NCBI GenBank assembly: GCA_038025085.1
Contig: CM076144.1
Span: 41,141,001 to 41,205,000 of the forward strand
Direction of reading: 5' to 3'
DNA: 64,000 nucleotides
Source: Tetragonia tetragonoides
Lineage: Eukaryota > Streptophyta > Magnoliopsida > Caryophyllales > Aizoaceae
Below are positions 11,497 to 22,934 of the stretch, piece by piece. The number at the start of each line of letters is the position of its first letter. Positions within the stretch are counted from its first letter, which is position 1. A model generated the notes under the pieces. That model had not been told where the DNA came from. It made no database searches and was given only the letters and a program-made list of their open reading frames with translations. A program made the translations under genes and the position numbers.

Positions 11497-11971
11497 TGTT
11501 ATATCTAGGGCATATTAAACATGTAGATTTGTATAAAATAAATTGGATTATGAAAAATCTGATTTAAGAACCAATGTTAATCCGAGCCCAACAAATGTCG
11601 TTGTCTCCTTAAGACGTATTTACTCCCTCTTTGTGCCCAAGGTGTCGAGTAAACGCCTCCCAAAATAGAACGGATTCGTCTCTAATGAAAGTGTCACTTC
11701 AATTCATTAAAGCTCCATCGAATTCAACCAATGTCAATACTCATAGATTTTGTAAAAATAGGAGAAATTTTTGTTCTATAAAACAACGTTCTTTTCCAAC
11801 AGAGCCTTTGGTTATATATACTGCTTGAGAGAGGCAGTTATCCCAAATCTCTCAATAACTGATATGTCAGTTATTTTACTTTTAATAAATAAATAAAAAT
11901 AAATAAAGATAATACAATTTTATTTATTTATCAATTTTCTAATTCATACAAATAGGGATATATTTCCAACA
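11497..11971 (-). repeat. 5' LTR of the Copia element
   Basis: 475-bp LTR paired with 2350-2814. It has a 10-bp AAATAAATAA-type insertion relative to its partner. It contains the element's promoter by analogy with other Copia LTRs; I did not identify a TATA box with confidence. Confidence 0.92.
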
Positions 11972-12439
11972 ATTTATATTTCATATATGGGGTATTACAA
12001 GCATGCATATTTAGCTTATAATAAAGTTTAATGTACTATATAAAAATGTGATAAACATGAGATAATACTTTTTGTGTATAACATATGTGTAGTACACATC
12101 TAACAACTTAATTATAATTAGCTGTTGAGTTGTATCGTAATGACCCAAGTAGTTTGTAGTCACATTGCCAAATGCCAAGTCCCCTTGGATCTATCTCCAA
12201 TTCTCCATAAGGTTCACATTTGTTTCTTATCGTGCAAAAAAAAAAAAAATTAAAGTAACGAAAAATATAGTATTTACTAAAAATCTAAGTCTTAAAATTA
12301 AAGCAATAAAAGTAGACTGCAAAAGACTTATATATGTCATTATTGAGTTAACTCTTTTTTTTTTTTTTTTAAGAACCTTAGGGGTGGAAGACTTATATAT
12401 GCGGATATGCCATTATTCAGTTAATTATTGTTAGCTTAA

Positions 12440-12673
12440 GGCCCAGTTTTCTTCAACTTTTTCTTGAAATATTCAGTAAATTTCAATTCAATCCAGTTCA
12501 GAAAAATTTGGTTTACTTTGGCAAAATGATATACAATTTTACTCTTTGTTATTGTAGATTCAGTAAAGATAAGTTCGATCAGTTCAGAAAAAATCAGTTT
12601 TGTTTAGTAAATTTCAGTTCAGTTCAATTTTATGCTATTAAGTTCAGTATAAAAAGGTGAAGAAAATAGGACC
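12440..12673. mobile_element. Tourist-like MITE with CAGTTCAG-type repeats
   Basis: Ends GGCCCAGTTTTCTTCAACTT and, on the complementary strand, GGTCCTATTTTCTTCACCTT, forming imperfect inverted repeats of about 23 bp. The flanks TAA and TAG are a decayed 3-bp duplication. The interior is rich in TTCAG repeats, the same design as the next element. Confidence 0.65.
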
Positions 12674-12723
12674 TAGGTCTTATCGAGTGATTTTTGATTA
12701 TTATGTTCCAAGCCAATTAGTTA

Positions 12724-12993
12724 GGCTCTGTTTGCCTCAACTTATTTCACTTAAATTCACTTCAGTTCGGTCCAGCTCAGTTCAGCTCATGTGTAACTTT
12801 ATCACTCATATAACTTTTTATTTTGAAATATATTCATGAAAACTATGTCATGGGAAAGATTTCAAATGAGTCCAATATTAAATATTTTTGGACAAATTTT
12901 ATATGGTTAACAACCAGGTTAAAGAAAAAAATTCAGTTCATTTTAGTTCAGCTCAGTTCAGTTCAGTTTTTTCCATGTGAAACAAATGGAGCC
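12724..12993 (+). mobile_element. Tourist-like MITE, TTCAG-repeat family, copy A
   Basis: 270-bp element with ends GGCTCTGTTTG and CAAATGGAGCC, flanked by TTA at 12721-12723 and 12994-12996. The interior contains TTCAG/CAGCTCAG repeats at both ends and a unique core around 12840-12895 that recurs in inverse orientation at 42825-43050, which defines the family. Confidence 0.78.
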
Positions 12994-13192
12994 TTAGTCA
13001 AAAATAATTTTTGTTTACATTAATAAGTTGCATTGTTAATATTTTGAAATTTAGATGACTATATAAGCAACAAATATTTTAACTAATTATTAACTGCAAA
13101 AAAAAAAAAACCCTGGATCTTTAAAACAAAATGCCAAATTACGATAGGTATCGCCACTACGCCACATGCCAGAGATCACTACTGATTCCATG

Positions 13193-13806
<614 letters not shown>

Positions 13807-14126
13807 ATTCCGTGACATCTCACAATTGGATGGGAATCATGGGATGGTATCGTATCAAAATATCAGTAAGTGTTGTGTGAGACCTATTCAAATAAAAATG
13901 GGGTCACTATTTAAAAATATAAGGGTCACTTATGGTGAGCAGTGACCCTTATTTTATTGAAAGTGACCCCGTCTCATCAAAAATTACGGAAACACCGTTT
14001 TATAAAAGTTTTTGTATCAAAATATAAATATCCCCTAATGTATTTATTCCTTTCAAAAATCCATATTTTTTTTATCATATATTGTTTTCTATATGCAAAC
14101 TTAATCTTGCATCTTACCTTACTATT

Positions 14127-14945
14127 AAAACACAGTGCGGCCTCCCAAGACTTACATGGTGATGACACGTAGGATGCAAACTAGGAGGACCTTGTTCGTG
14201 TGAGGATGCCACGTAAACGACATATAAGCACAAGGTTCGCCACATAGCATAACACATTATCCAAGTGTCAGCCATTAATGTCTTATCATTAATTAGTTGA
14301 ATTTTAATTACATATTTATTAGTATATTTTCAAATTACAAAATAAAATAACTTTAGTCACGTAACTCAAAAAATTATAATTTTTACCCCATCGGATTGGA
14401 TTCCAAAAATACTTCAAAAAGAGATGTATATGTCCTATAATATTTGGTAGAAGCTAAACGGACAAGCATGTAGGGTGACTATATTTGAATATTTAAAATG
14501 AAAGGTGATTAAATATTTTTTTTAATTAAAAAACACAGTGCGGCCTCCCAAGACTTACATGGTGATGACACGTAGGATGCCAACTAGGAGGACCATGTTC
14601 GTGTGAGGATGCCACGTAAACGACACATAAGCACAAGGTTTGCCACATAGCATAACACATTATCCAAGTGCCAGCCATTAATGTCTTATCATTAGTTGAA
14701 TTTTATTACATATTTATTAGTATATTTTCAAATTACAAAATAAAATAACTTTAGCTACATAACTCAAAAAATTATAATTTTTACCCCATCGGATTAGATT
14801 CCAAAAATACTTCAAAATGAGATGTATATGTCCTATAATATTTGGTAGAAGCTAAATGGACAAGGCATGTAAGGTGAATATATTTGAATTATTTAAAATG
14901 AAAGGTGATTAAATATTTTTATTTTATTTTTTAATTAAAAAATTA
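14127..14945. repeat. Two tandem copies of a ~403-bp unit, with a diverged third start at ~14980
   Basis: Unit 1 runs about 14127-14530 and unit 2 about 14531-14945. They are highly similar, starting AAACACAGTGCGGCCTCCC and ending in an AT-rich stretch. A third, diverged start (ACACAGTGCAGTCTTATGAG) appears at about 14981. The first copy is preceded by TCTTACCTTACTATTAAA, which resembles a plant Helitron 5' end. I found no matching hairpin plus CTRR 3' end nearby, so Helitron origin is only a suggestion. Confidence 0.7.
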
Positions 14946-15306
14946 TTATCTATATATCTATCTTCTATCCTAAATACAAAAACACAGTGCAGTCTTATGA
15001 GTCTCGTCATGTGGCATTCTTATGAGGTCTCTCCTATCTTTAGAATATCACCTAATACAGTCTAACCATGTGGTATCACCCTTTCCATGTAGCATTCCTA
15101 TGAGGTCACTGCTATCTTTTTAGTTACCACATAATTCACATTTTCCATGTCGCGCAGATATGACCCTTACCATGTGTTGTTATTACATTCGTTACCTGTC
15201 AATCTACCAATACCTTGACAGTGAATTAGAAATTCAAATAAAAAATATAGATTTACATCTTAATATTTACTTAGTCATGACCTCACTTCGAGTTGTCCAT
15301 TTTTAA

Positions 15307-15972
15307 CAGGGTCGTAGCAATCTTTTTCGAGGCCCTGTGCTACGATAAAAAATTAGGCCCCTAAAAAAACGTTTAATTTTTTTTTAACAACCAGTTACCA
15401 ATTGAATCAATCAGATATACTAGTTATAGTAATCGATAACTAAACTATCAAATACTAATACCCATAAATTGAAAATTCAACAAATAAAAAAAGTATCAAT
15501 TTACCTTACAACTTATGATTTCTGGATGAGAAAGCCAATCAAGCAGATCGAAGAAGATGAGAGGAAAAGAATAGCAGAGTAGGTACAATTCCCAATATTA
15601 ATAAAAATGAACCTTAAAAATGGGAGAATGTGGACTTCGCTAAAAAAAATTATTATAAAAGTGAACTAACTTGATTTACAAAGAAAATAAACATAAAATA
15701 AAATAAAATAAAGAAGGAAATGTGTAAAGAATAGAGGAGGAGCTAAAAATAACAATTCAGATTTGAGATAGAAAAAGAAGATAGTAGGAATCAAGATCGT
15801 GACCTCTTGAGTCCAACACGTTGTAGCATAGGCATGAAATCAACTAAGCTCCACTTTAGTTATGTTACATATCTACTAAAGATTATATTTTATTAACTTC
15901 GGAATCATGGGCTCTCCAAATTTTGGGGCCCTGTTCCATCGCCTATTCCGCACTCCCTCATCTACGAGTCTG
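15307..15972. mobile_element. hAT non-autonomous element, CAGRGTCG family, copy 1
   Basis: 666-bp element starting CAGGGTCGTAGC and ending TACGAGTCTG, with a perfect 8-bp duplication ATTTTTAA at 15299-15306 and 15973-15980. Both subterminal regions contain GGCCCTG and AGGCCCC blocks. The same ends and blocks recur in inverse orientation at 48036-48551. No transposase. Confidence 0.75.
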
Positions 15973-15980
15973 ATTTTTAA

Positions 15981-16570
15981 GTCACTATCTATGAACACGT
16001 CGTGGAGTTATTGGAGTGAGCTTTTATGTTCTCTGCCTATTTATATTACGAACAATTGAAGTTCGACATATTATTCATTTCCAAATCTTACATAAAATTT
16101 GCACCAAAAAATCTTACATAAAATACCTACTATATAGATAATAATGCAAAACCTAAATGTAAGACTAACCCCGATACATCGCCTGGGTGCCAAAACTTGT
16201 TGGTTATCAGAATGTAGTCAAATTAAACCACGTGGATCATGCGGAGAAGTTGACTACGTATTGGATCCGAGACTACTAATAATTTGTGAAACAGCTCGTT
16301 CCTACCACTACCTTTGTATTGTCTCCACTAACTGACCCTGTCAATGAATGAAGAAAATTTATAATTGAAGACCACTAGACCATGCCATAATAATTCTACT
16401 TTGAAAGTGGAAAATTTCAAATTCCAACAGCTTTTAGCCTAGTCCATAGTCGGTCCATCTCACTTAAAGTTTCATACTTTATAATCTCAATACTGACTCT
16501 TATTTCATTCCTAATGATCTCTATTTTACTAAAAATTACGAAAAAATTGTATTATAAAAATTTAATTTAA
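15981..16570. other. Non-coding stretch
   Basis: AT-rich DNA with only short ORFs of no recognisable family. I see no repeats or regulatory structure that I can support. Confidence 0.5.
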
Positions 16571-16579
16571 GTTGTTTTA

Positions 16580-16732
16580 TTATATGCATGTCTCTAAATC
16601 AACTCCTCAACCAGCGTATTGTTTCAAGTTTTTCTTTTTTTCTTTTTTCTTTTTTCTTTTTTGTCAACCTGCTGGCCTATTGTTTTATTATATCATGTCT
16701 CTAAATCAACACCTCAGCCAGCTTTCTGTTAC
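16580..16732. repeat. ~105-bp local duplication
   Basis: The motif ATGTCTCTAAATCAAC with about 30 following bases occurs at about 16588 and 16695, separated by a T/C-rich tract. The second copy contains the LINE insertion target. Confidence 0.6.
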
Positions 16733-17099
16733 TGGGCTCAGTCGCCCTTTGGAGTATTTCTTCACCTTGGCTCAGCCGCCTTTCTTTTTAGTCTTTGTTC
16801 TTTGGATGTTAATTGTTCTTTTTTCACAACCTACTAGCCACTATGGATTCGGTGTTTACAACCGATGGTGAAGTTGGTGGTGGTCCTGGCGATAGAAGAT
16901 CGAAGTATATGCGTCTGGTAGTCACCGTGACTGGTTCTTAAACAGGATTGAAGAAGTTGCAGTTGCTGAAACATCTGTCGTCTATCTTTTTAATTGGATC
17001 TTGGTTTGATTTTTTGTAGTTTTCTTTTATGTATGTGTTCTGTAATCTGTATTGAGTCTTGTGACTCTTGACCCTACGTGGTCGGCTTTCTTGCCTTTT

Positions 17100-17132
<33 letters not shown>
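16733..17132 (+). mobile_element. 5'-truncated LINE (or long SINE) with poly(A) tail
   Basis: A 400-bp insertion ending in about 32 A residues (17101-17132). It is flanked by a perfect 15-bp duplication CCAGCTTTCTGTTAC at 16718-16732 and 17133-17147, the signature of target-primed reverse transcription. The body looks like the 3' untranslated end of a retroelement; I recognise no domain in it, so the parent family is unknown. Confidence 0.85.
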
Positions 17133-17134
<2 letters not shown>

Positions 17135-17159
17135 AGCTTTCTGTTACGTTTATCCATTT

Positions 17160-17187
17160 AACCTTAACCTTAACCTTAACCTTAACC
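17160..17187. repeat. Short (ACCTTA)n repeat
   Basis: Four to five copies of ACCTTA/AACCTT. It is not the plant telomere unit (CCCTAAA). Confidence 0.8.
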
Positions 17188-17200
17188 ATATGTATATCAT

Positions 17201-17457
17201 TAGAGCTGGCAAAATTTAACCCGACCCGAAAACCTATCCGAAACCCGATTAAAAACTGATTCGAAAAGGTTTGACCTGCTAATGACCTGAACCCGAAACT
17301 ACCCGACCCGATACCTAAAGCTTGTGAGACAATAACTGTTTTTGACCTGTATCCAACCCGAAATCGACCTGCTAAAGACTCAAAATGACAGACCCAATGC
17401 TGACTCGTCCCATTAATGAACCAACCCGAACCCAACCCAACCCGTTTTTCATGTCTA
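17201..17457. mobile_element. hAT-like MITE rich in AACCCGA repeats, copy 1
   Basis: 257 bp, starting TAGAGCTGGCAAAAT and ending TTTTTCATGTCTA. The 8-bp flanks TATATCAT and TATGCCAT match at six of eight positions. The interior is full of ACCCGA/ACCTG motifs, as in the element at 61776-62301, which shares the TGGCAAAA subterminal block. Confidence 0.65.
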
Positions 17458-17607
17458 TATGCCATGGAAACTTTTTTTTTCTTTTTTTCTTTTCTTCTTT
17501 TTGTGGTAGTATGCCATGGCAACTTAACTTGTATTATCAGGAGTCCATTGCAACGACTACGGTTGGTACCAGTGGGAGTTCTTGATATACATAGTTGTTA
17601 CTTGTTT

Positions 17608-17760
17608 GGAACCAACGAACTCAATTAAAAGTTTAAACTTATGGTACTTAGGAAATGCGAGCTCTCGGGATTTGGACAAAGTACCTCTTGGTCGTCATCT
17701 GGCTCTGATGCCATATATTGGAACCAACTCAATCAAAAGCTTAAACTGATGAATGGAGGC
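17608..17760 (-). repeat. Possible LTR-retroelement remnant with tRNA-Met primer site
   Basis: Read on the minus strand, TGGCATCAGAGCCA at about 17702-17715 closely matches the usual plant primer-binding site. It directly follows a stretch (GTTGGTTCCAATATA) that would be an LTR end. A related copy of that LTR-end-like stretch occurs about 110 bp further on (17608-17645). No coding DNA; it could be a miniature terminal-repeat element. Confidence 0.4.
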
Positions 17761-18349
17761 TCAATTAATGTTTTACTAAGTATTCCTTATTACTACTAAT
17801 TATCGTACTCCTTTCTGAATTAATAAAATCCCCTCTTCCTATTAAAAAAAAAGTCTATTGCAACGACGCATGGTGCATAATTTGATCCATTTCTTCATCT
17901 CGTTTATTGGCACTCCTTTTGGAGAATTGTTTTTCTTTCTTTCCATTTTTCAAATCTTTTTTCCCTTTTCTTTTTGTTCGTAGCGTTAAGTAATATAATG
18001 CGTGCTGATGAATAATATTGAAGCAGGACAACTTGGCACACAGACTTATTGCCTTCATATAGTTCTTCCCCATCCCCTTTTTTTCCCCGCATGCAACCAT
18101 TTAATAATTCTCTACCAATAGCTAATAATGTGACAATTGCATTACAATTTGACTCAAATGTTATTCTATGAAAATTTACCTTTCTATACATTTATAATCG
18201 ATCATATTTATATATTGAAACTATATATAAACTCTCTACGTATGCATAAAAATTAAAATCAAAACAAAATTCTTAGGCTCATTCACATATTTCACTCATC
18301 ACAATGCATGAGTGAAATGTCAGCAAAGCTAAGAAAATCCTTGAAATTA
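17761..18349. other. Non-coding stretch downstream of the Dof gene
   Basis: AT-rich DNA, presumably including the Dof 3' untranslated region (the gene reads leftward). The short ORFs here match nothing I recognise, and no clear polyadenylation signal was singled out. Confidence 0.4.
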
Positions 18350-19300
18350 TCAAGGCTTAGAGGAGGAAGAAGAAGTTTCGAAACCTGGCAAATCAATAGG
18401 ACTCCATGTACCAATGAAGAGATTGGAGAACTCATGAGTATCTGGTTCCATATCTAGAACCCTTGGCTCTTGCAAATTGTGTTGATTATCGCTTGAGGGA
18501 GCCCATGAAGATGATTCTCCAGGCAATGGTGGTAATCCTAGTTCATGTTGAATCGATATCTCGTCGTGTTGATGCATTGGTCTACTAATAAACTCGGTGA
18601 GAAACATTTGGTTATGGTTGTTGCTGTTGTTGTCATTGCTCAAATGTGGCAAGGATAGTCCTTGAGAAAAGAGCGGAGGATTATTAGTACAATCGACGAT
18701 AATATTTGTGTTATGCTCTTGTTGTTGTAGCACCACTTGTGAACTAGGACCAATGTGGGTTGCATCTGGTATGGTTGGAAATTGATCAACGGAAGGATTC
18801 TCAAATCCACTAGGGAGTACTTCAGGGAGCTTAACAACAACTCCATTGTTATTTTCGGGTTTTTGGTTCAAAAAATTCGTGTAGACAACCGCAAGATCAA
18901 TATTAGGAACCTCAGGATTCAACGACGAGGTGTTGGATTCAATCATATTGTTGTTATTACCATACGAATCATGGCCAAATTGGTTAGTACTTGTGGCACC
19001 AATATGTTCACCATGACCAAAAATGGTACTATTCCTAGAGGCTAGATTATGACCATGATGATGGTTGTTTGAAGTGGCTAGCCTTAGGGATGACGACCGA
19101 GATCTCCGGCTTTTCCGGCAACCACCACCAACGGGCACGTTCCGGAGGGACCCGCCTTTGGTCCAATACCTTCTACAACCTTTGCAAAAGTACCTAGGTT
19201 GTGTCAAGCTATAGTTGTTATAGTAGCAAAACTTGGTGTTAGAAGAGCCACACCTAGGACAACTTGGTGATATTTCCCTCCATCCTCTTTCCATCACCAA
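18350..19300 (-). CDS. Dof-type zinc-finger transcription factor, 316 aa
   Basis: A single-exon minus-strand gene. Residues 12-66 form a complete Dof domain: the four zinc ligands are Cys14, Cys17, Cys39 and Cys42 (C-X2-C-X21-C-X2-C), followed by the basic segment [19 protein letters not shown] and RKSRR. Dof proteins are plant-specific nuclear factors binding AAAG cores. The rest is low complexity and rich in Asn, His, Gln and Ser (His-Gly-His near residue 80). The C-terminus contains acidic and tryptophan-bearing segments (SSWAPSS, then [13 protein letters not shown]) that could activate transcription. The start MVMERGW lies only 13 residues before the first zinc ligand, and no other in-frame start precedes the domain. 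Upstream (19330-19380, minus strand) is a CT-rich leader, with a TATTATAGC sequence near 19400 as a possible TATA box. The nearest DExH1 exon is 4.5 kb away, so the gene stands alone. The subfamily is not certain. Confidence 0.95.
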   Translation of the reverse strand: MVMERGWREISPSCPRCGSSNTKFCYYNNYSLTQPRYFCKGCRRYWTKGGSLRNVPVGGGCRKSRRSRSSSLRLATSNNHHHGHNLASRNSTIFGHGEHIGATSTNQFGHDSYGNNNNMIESNTSSLNPEVPNIDLAVVYTNFLNQKPENNNGVVVKLPEVLPSGFENPSVDQFPTIPDATHIGPSSQVVLQQQEHNTNIIVDCTNNPPLFSQGLSLPHLSNDNNSNNHNQMFLTEFISRPMHQHDEISIQHELGLPPLPGESSSWAPSSDNQHNLQEPRVLDMEPDTHEFSNLFIGTWSPIDLPGFETSSSSSKP

Positions 19301-19527
19301 TTGTTATAGCTCCTATATGCATTTGCTCCTTTCTCTCTCTGAGAAATGGTGAGAGAAAGAGAGAGAAGAAGAAGGTTTAGAAGCAAAATCTATGTGCTAT
19401 AATAGTGTAGTAGAGTAATAGAGTACTTTAGTTAAGTGGTTAACTTAATAGTAAGGAGAAATATTTTGGGAAAGAGCAAAATGGACTTTTGGTGCACATG
19501 ATGGGTGTGTATTGGGCTGTTGATGAT

Positions 19528-19545
19528 GGGGGGGGGGGGGGGGGG
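19528..19545 (+). repeat. Homopolymer run of 18 G upstream of the Dof gene
   Basis: Eighteen consecutive G about 230 bp upstream of the Dof start codon. It is prone to length change and sequencing error, and could stack as a quadruplex. Confidence 0.85.
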
Positions 19546-21260
19546 TTTACGGGGCCGTCAAGGACGATAAGAGGACGGCCCAAATAACAGCTTCCCGTAG
19601 GCTAATACGGCGTGTCGGAAATCGACACACGTGGCGGTATGTGATTGGAGGAAATGAGGTAACGTGGGATGCAAATGCCTTGAGAGAAGAGAAGGGACTA
19701 ATCAGGGTTACCTTAAGAGAGCAGACAGCTTTGGGGCTTAAAATTTGAAAGGATTATTATTGAATGTGACAATGGTGTAGTGTGGTTTAAGGGCTCTAAT
19801 CCCATAGAATTGAAGGTAGAGAGATGGGTGTGCCTTACACTGGGGAGTAACTTGACCCACGTGAAGAGGGATTTTTGGGATGATCGATCACAATTTTTAT
19901 TTGCTAGTTGCTAAATTCAAGCAAATGAAGTGCTTTGGGGTTTACATTGGTACTTGTGGGATTAGTTTTTTTATGCACGGTTAAGGGGAAATTAATCCAA
20001 CAAGGGGCTTAAGCAAATCATTACATAAGCTGCTTGCACATGAACTTTGAAAAGGAAAACTACGCTTTTCTGTTTAGAGGTAATAAGAAAAATACAGTAA
20101 TTTATAGCCTCATGCCAACAAGCAGTTGGCGTGAGTGGTTTGACATTCCCATAATCACATCCCTTAATGTCTAAGGTTTGAATTTTGTGAATGAAAATAC
20201 GGTTTGCTGGGGACACTTTACTTCTTCGTGAGCCTTCTCGGTGCGAACAAGATTAATTCTAGCCCAATTAGATGTTGGGTGAACATGTGAATTGTGATTC
20301 ATACCAAATAAACACTAGAGCTATATTGAAGTGTTTATTGTCGAGGATGACTCGTAGTAAATTTTCTAGGAGGGTTTAATCACGCTATGTTGATCAAGAG
20401 TTTGTACATTTTTTCTTTCCTTCTTAATTTTTTTTTTATTTTTCATGAAGCGAATGATATACCTTTCATTTTTCTTTCTCTCTACCTTAAAAAACTTCGC
20501 TTTAAAAGTTTACTGCTAAGACCTAAATGCTATAGTCTTTCGACAAGAATCATTTTTGATATATGTACTTTGTGTCTCATACACTCATTTTCGGTCAATC
20601 AGAAATCCATTATCTTCTTCTCCCACAAGTTTTCGATACACGTTAACCAAACAACCTTACAATGATTTCCCTTTATATCCTATTTTCGCTTCTGTGATTT
20701 TCGCTAATGCAGTTGGTGTGTATATTTGTTTTCATTTTACTTGCTATTGCCCTTATTGATCATGTTATGTACTGAACCCAATTGTTGCATACGCAACTAA
20801 TGGACTATTTTTGACATGAGTACTCTCTTGCTTGTCTTCATTACTCAAATTTTCAGATGTTTAGGTTGAAGAACTGAAGAGTGATGACCCCTTATTAAGA
20901 AATGGGGTGAAAAGTGGGAGAGAATTAATGAAACAACTCACGTGTGGGTAGGGGTTGCTTAGTGCTTGTGTTTTGCTCCCTAACAAGGAATGTTTCCAAT
21001 CTACAAAGTACTCTAGTAAACTTGTATTTTGTGTTAATTGATTATCATTATTATATCGCTTAGAAAGCGATTTCTCGGATCATGGGCTTCTTGGATCATG
21101 GGATGCCACTTTCTCACTCCATTAAAGATTTTATTTTTTTTGGTTATCTTGGTTTTCATTGTGTACAACCCGTCAAACTTGAGGGGCAGACCGTGAGACC
21201 GTCATCCAAGAATCCAACGTCATAATAACTTCGTGTTTCCTTCATCCAAAACACACACAC
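19546..21260. other. Dof promoter side and intergenic DNA
   Basis: No supported gene. The 19550-19720 part is richer in GC and includes ACGT-core sequences (CACACGTGGC near 19627; CCACGTGAAG near 19858), which resemble G-boxes and could be regulatory. The rest is AT-rich without recognisable elements. Confidence 0.4.
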
Positions 21261-21270
21261 ACACAAATTA

Positions 21271-21542
21271 CTCCTTCCGTCCCATAATATAGGTCGTTTA
21301 AGGTTTTTACACATGAATTAAGAAAGCTATTAAATAGCCTCAATTCTACCAAAAATAATCAAAGTTGACTAGTTTACCCCTTGACTTTAGATTTAGCAAA
21401 GAAAGTGAGCAATTAATGAAGTAATGTGAAACAAGGGTAGAATGGATAACAAATAATAAATGCTTTGTTGAAACTCTAAAATGACTTATAATATGGGAAA
21501 AACCAATTTTCTAAAACAACTTATATTATGGGACGGAGGGAG
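21271..21542. mobile_element. Stowaway MITE
   Basis: 272 bp with terminal inverted repeats CTCCTTCCGTCCCATAATAT / ATATTATGGGACGGAGGGAG and a TA duplication at 21269-21270 and 21543-21544. This is the classic plant Stowaway (Tc1/mariner) end. No coding capacity. Confidence 0.93.
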
Positions 21543-21969
21543 TATGTAAAAGGATTACATCCACTCTGAACGTCCTCATGAACCTTGCCTTGGGTCCTCA
21601 TGGAAGAGGTCAGTCGCGAGATGTGCAATATAGCAAGCAGGGATTGAATAACCCTGGACCAAGCGACTACCTTTATAAATCCGTCGTTTATCAGTACGCC
21701 ATATGCTTCAGGATAGATGTTTGTCTAATTAGTAACTTTAGGCCTCTAGAAAGTAAACATGCTCCTTGATAGAACTACGTTAAAGGTGTCAGCGCTTACA
21801 TTGATTATCTAGTGATATGTTCCCTGTTAAACATAAGAATATGACATCGTAAGAGGTGCCTTGGTCATCGTTCATTCACACGTTCCTTTTCAAAATTAGG
21901 CAAAACCAGCAGTTGATCCAGGTATCTTAATAAATTTACATAGCTAATGTGTGACTAATTAATTAAATG

Positions 21970-22344
21970 TAAAGATGGCTTCATGCCGTGCTCGAGTCGT
22001 GCCTTCGCATTTTGGAACAGTGTCGTGTTGTGTCGTGCTTATAGTTGTCGTGCTTCGTGTCTGTGCTGTGCCCACTCATTCAAAAGGTAGGCCCAGGTCA
22101 TGCCCGTGCTCATGCATGTGCCTTGCTCGTGTCGTGCATGTCGTGCCTAGGCTTTTTTTAAAATATTATCTAAATTTTTATCATGCCCTGTTCGTGCTTG
22201 ATCGTGCTTTCAATTCAAAATCTAAGCCCGAAACCACTCATTCGTGCCCGTGCTCGTGCACTAGCTTGCTTCGTGCCCGTGCCGTGTAAAAGCGTGTCGG
22301 CGTCGTGCTGTGCCTCGTACTAATCGTGCCCAATGCTATCTCTA
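21970..22344. mobile_element. hAT MITE with internal CGTGC repeats
   Basis: 375 bp with ends TAAAGATGGCTTCATGCC and, on the complementary strand, TAGAGATAGCATTGGGC. It is flanked by a perfect 8-bp duplication ATTAAATG (21962-21969, 22345-22352). The interior is a degenerate array of CGTGC/CGTGCTCGTG motifs that produces a spurious Cys/Val/Arg-rich ORF. Confidence 0.87.
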
Positions 22345-22387
22345 ATTAAATGGGATGTCATAAGGATATCAACTTATACTCTTCTTA

Positions 22388-22931
22388 GGCTCCATTTGGT
22401 TGGGGTGAAAACAGTTTTCCAGGAATACAGTTTTCTCATTTTCAGTTGTTTTGTTTACCATGAGAAGGAAAATGATTTTTAGAGGGAAAAACATTTTCAC
22501 CTATATAGGTGTAAATGTTTTCCCTTCAAAAAGAAAGGAAAACATTTTTTAGTTGGTGGGATACTATATCCCCTATATCCCCAGAGCACTAACAATGGAC
22601 TTGATCATTGAGTTTGGTTGTCGGGATTTCGGGGCATAAAATCTAACCCGCGCCCGACTTGATTGCGCCTCGGGCCGAACTTTTGGACCACTCTCTCAAT
22701 TTTATTTTTTTTCTTCAAATATGTATAACTTTTGACTCCGATATGCGTTTGAGATAAATTTTTTTCGAGATCTTTACAACTATTTTAGCAAATTTCAATT
22801 TTTAGAAAAACAGTTTTTTAGGAAATTTGTTTTTCATTTTAACCAAACAACGGAAAATGTGAACGAAAATACATTTTACACTGAAAATAATTTTCAGTTA
22901 AAAACGATTTTTCGCCAAACTAAACAGAGCC
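22388..22931. mobile_element. Tourist-like MITE, ~544 bp
   Basis: Ends GGCTCCATTTGGTTGG and, on the complementary strand, GGCTCTGTTTAGTTTGGCG, flanked by TTA at 22385-22387 and 22932-22934. Internal AAAACATTTTC-type inverted segments flank an unrelated centre (about 22560-22690) that may be a further insertion. Confidence 0.8.
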
Positions 22932-22934
22932 TTA

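Larger units (their letters stand above)
2350..11971 (-). mobile_element. Full-length Ty1/Copia LTR retrotransposon, minus strand, with nested DNA transposons
   Basis: Two LTRs (2350-2814 and 11497-11971) start TG and end CA, and differ by about two dozen substitutions and a 10-bp indel by eye (roughly 95% identical). Flanking 5-bp duplications are perfect: ATTTA at 2345-2349 and 11972-11976. Pol reads on the minus strand, so the 5' LTR is at the right. A purine tract ATGTGGGGGGAT precedes the 3' LTR (2815-2826, minus strand). The element is split by a hAT-type insertion at 7223-11232; without it and its 8-bp duplication the element is about 5.6 kb. No gag frame is recognisable in the remaining internal DNA (6466-7222 and 11241-11496), and no canonical tRNA-Met primer site follows the 5' LTR. 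The pol frame is broken, so this copy is defective. Confidence 0.92.

Noticed and set aside
17160..17187. Interstitial telomere repeat
   Set aside because: The unit is ACCTTA, not the plant CCCTAAA telomere unit.
21975..22289. Cys/Val-rich 104-codon ORF
   Set aside because: It lies wholly inside a hAT MITE and reflects CGTGC repeats.
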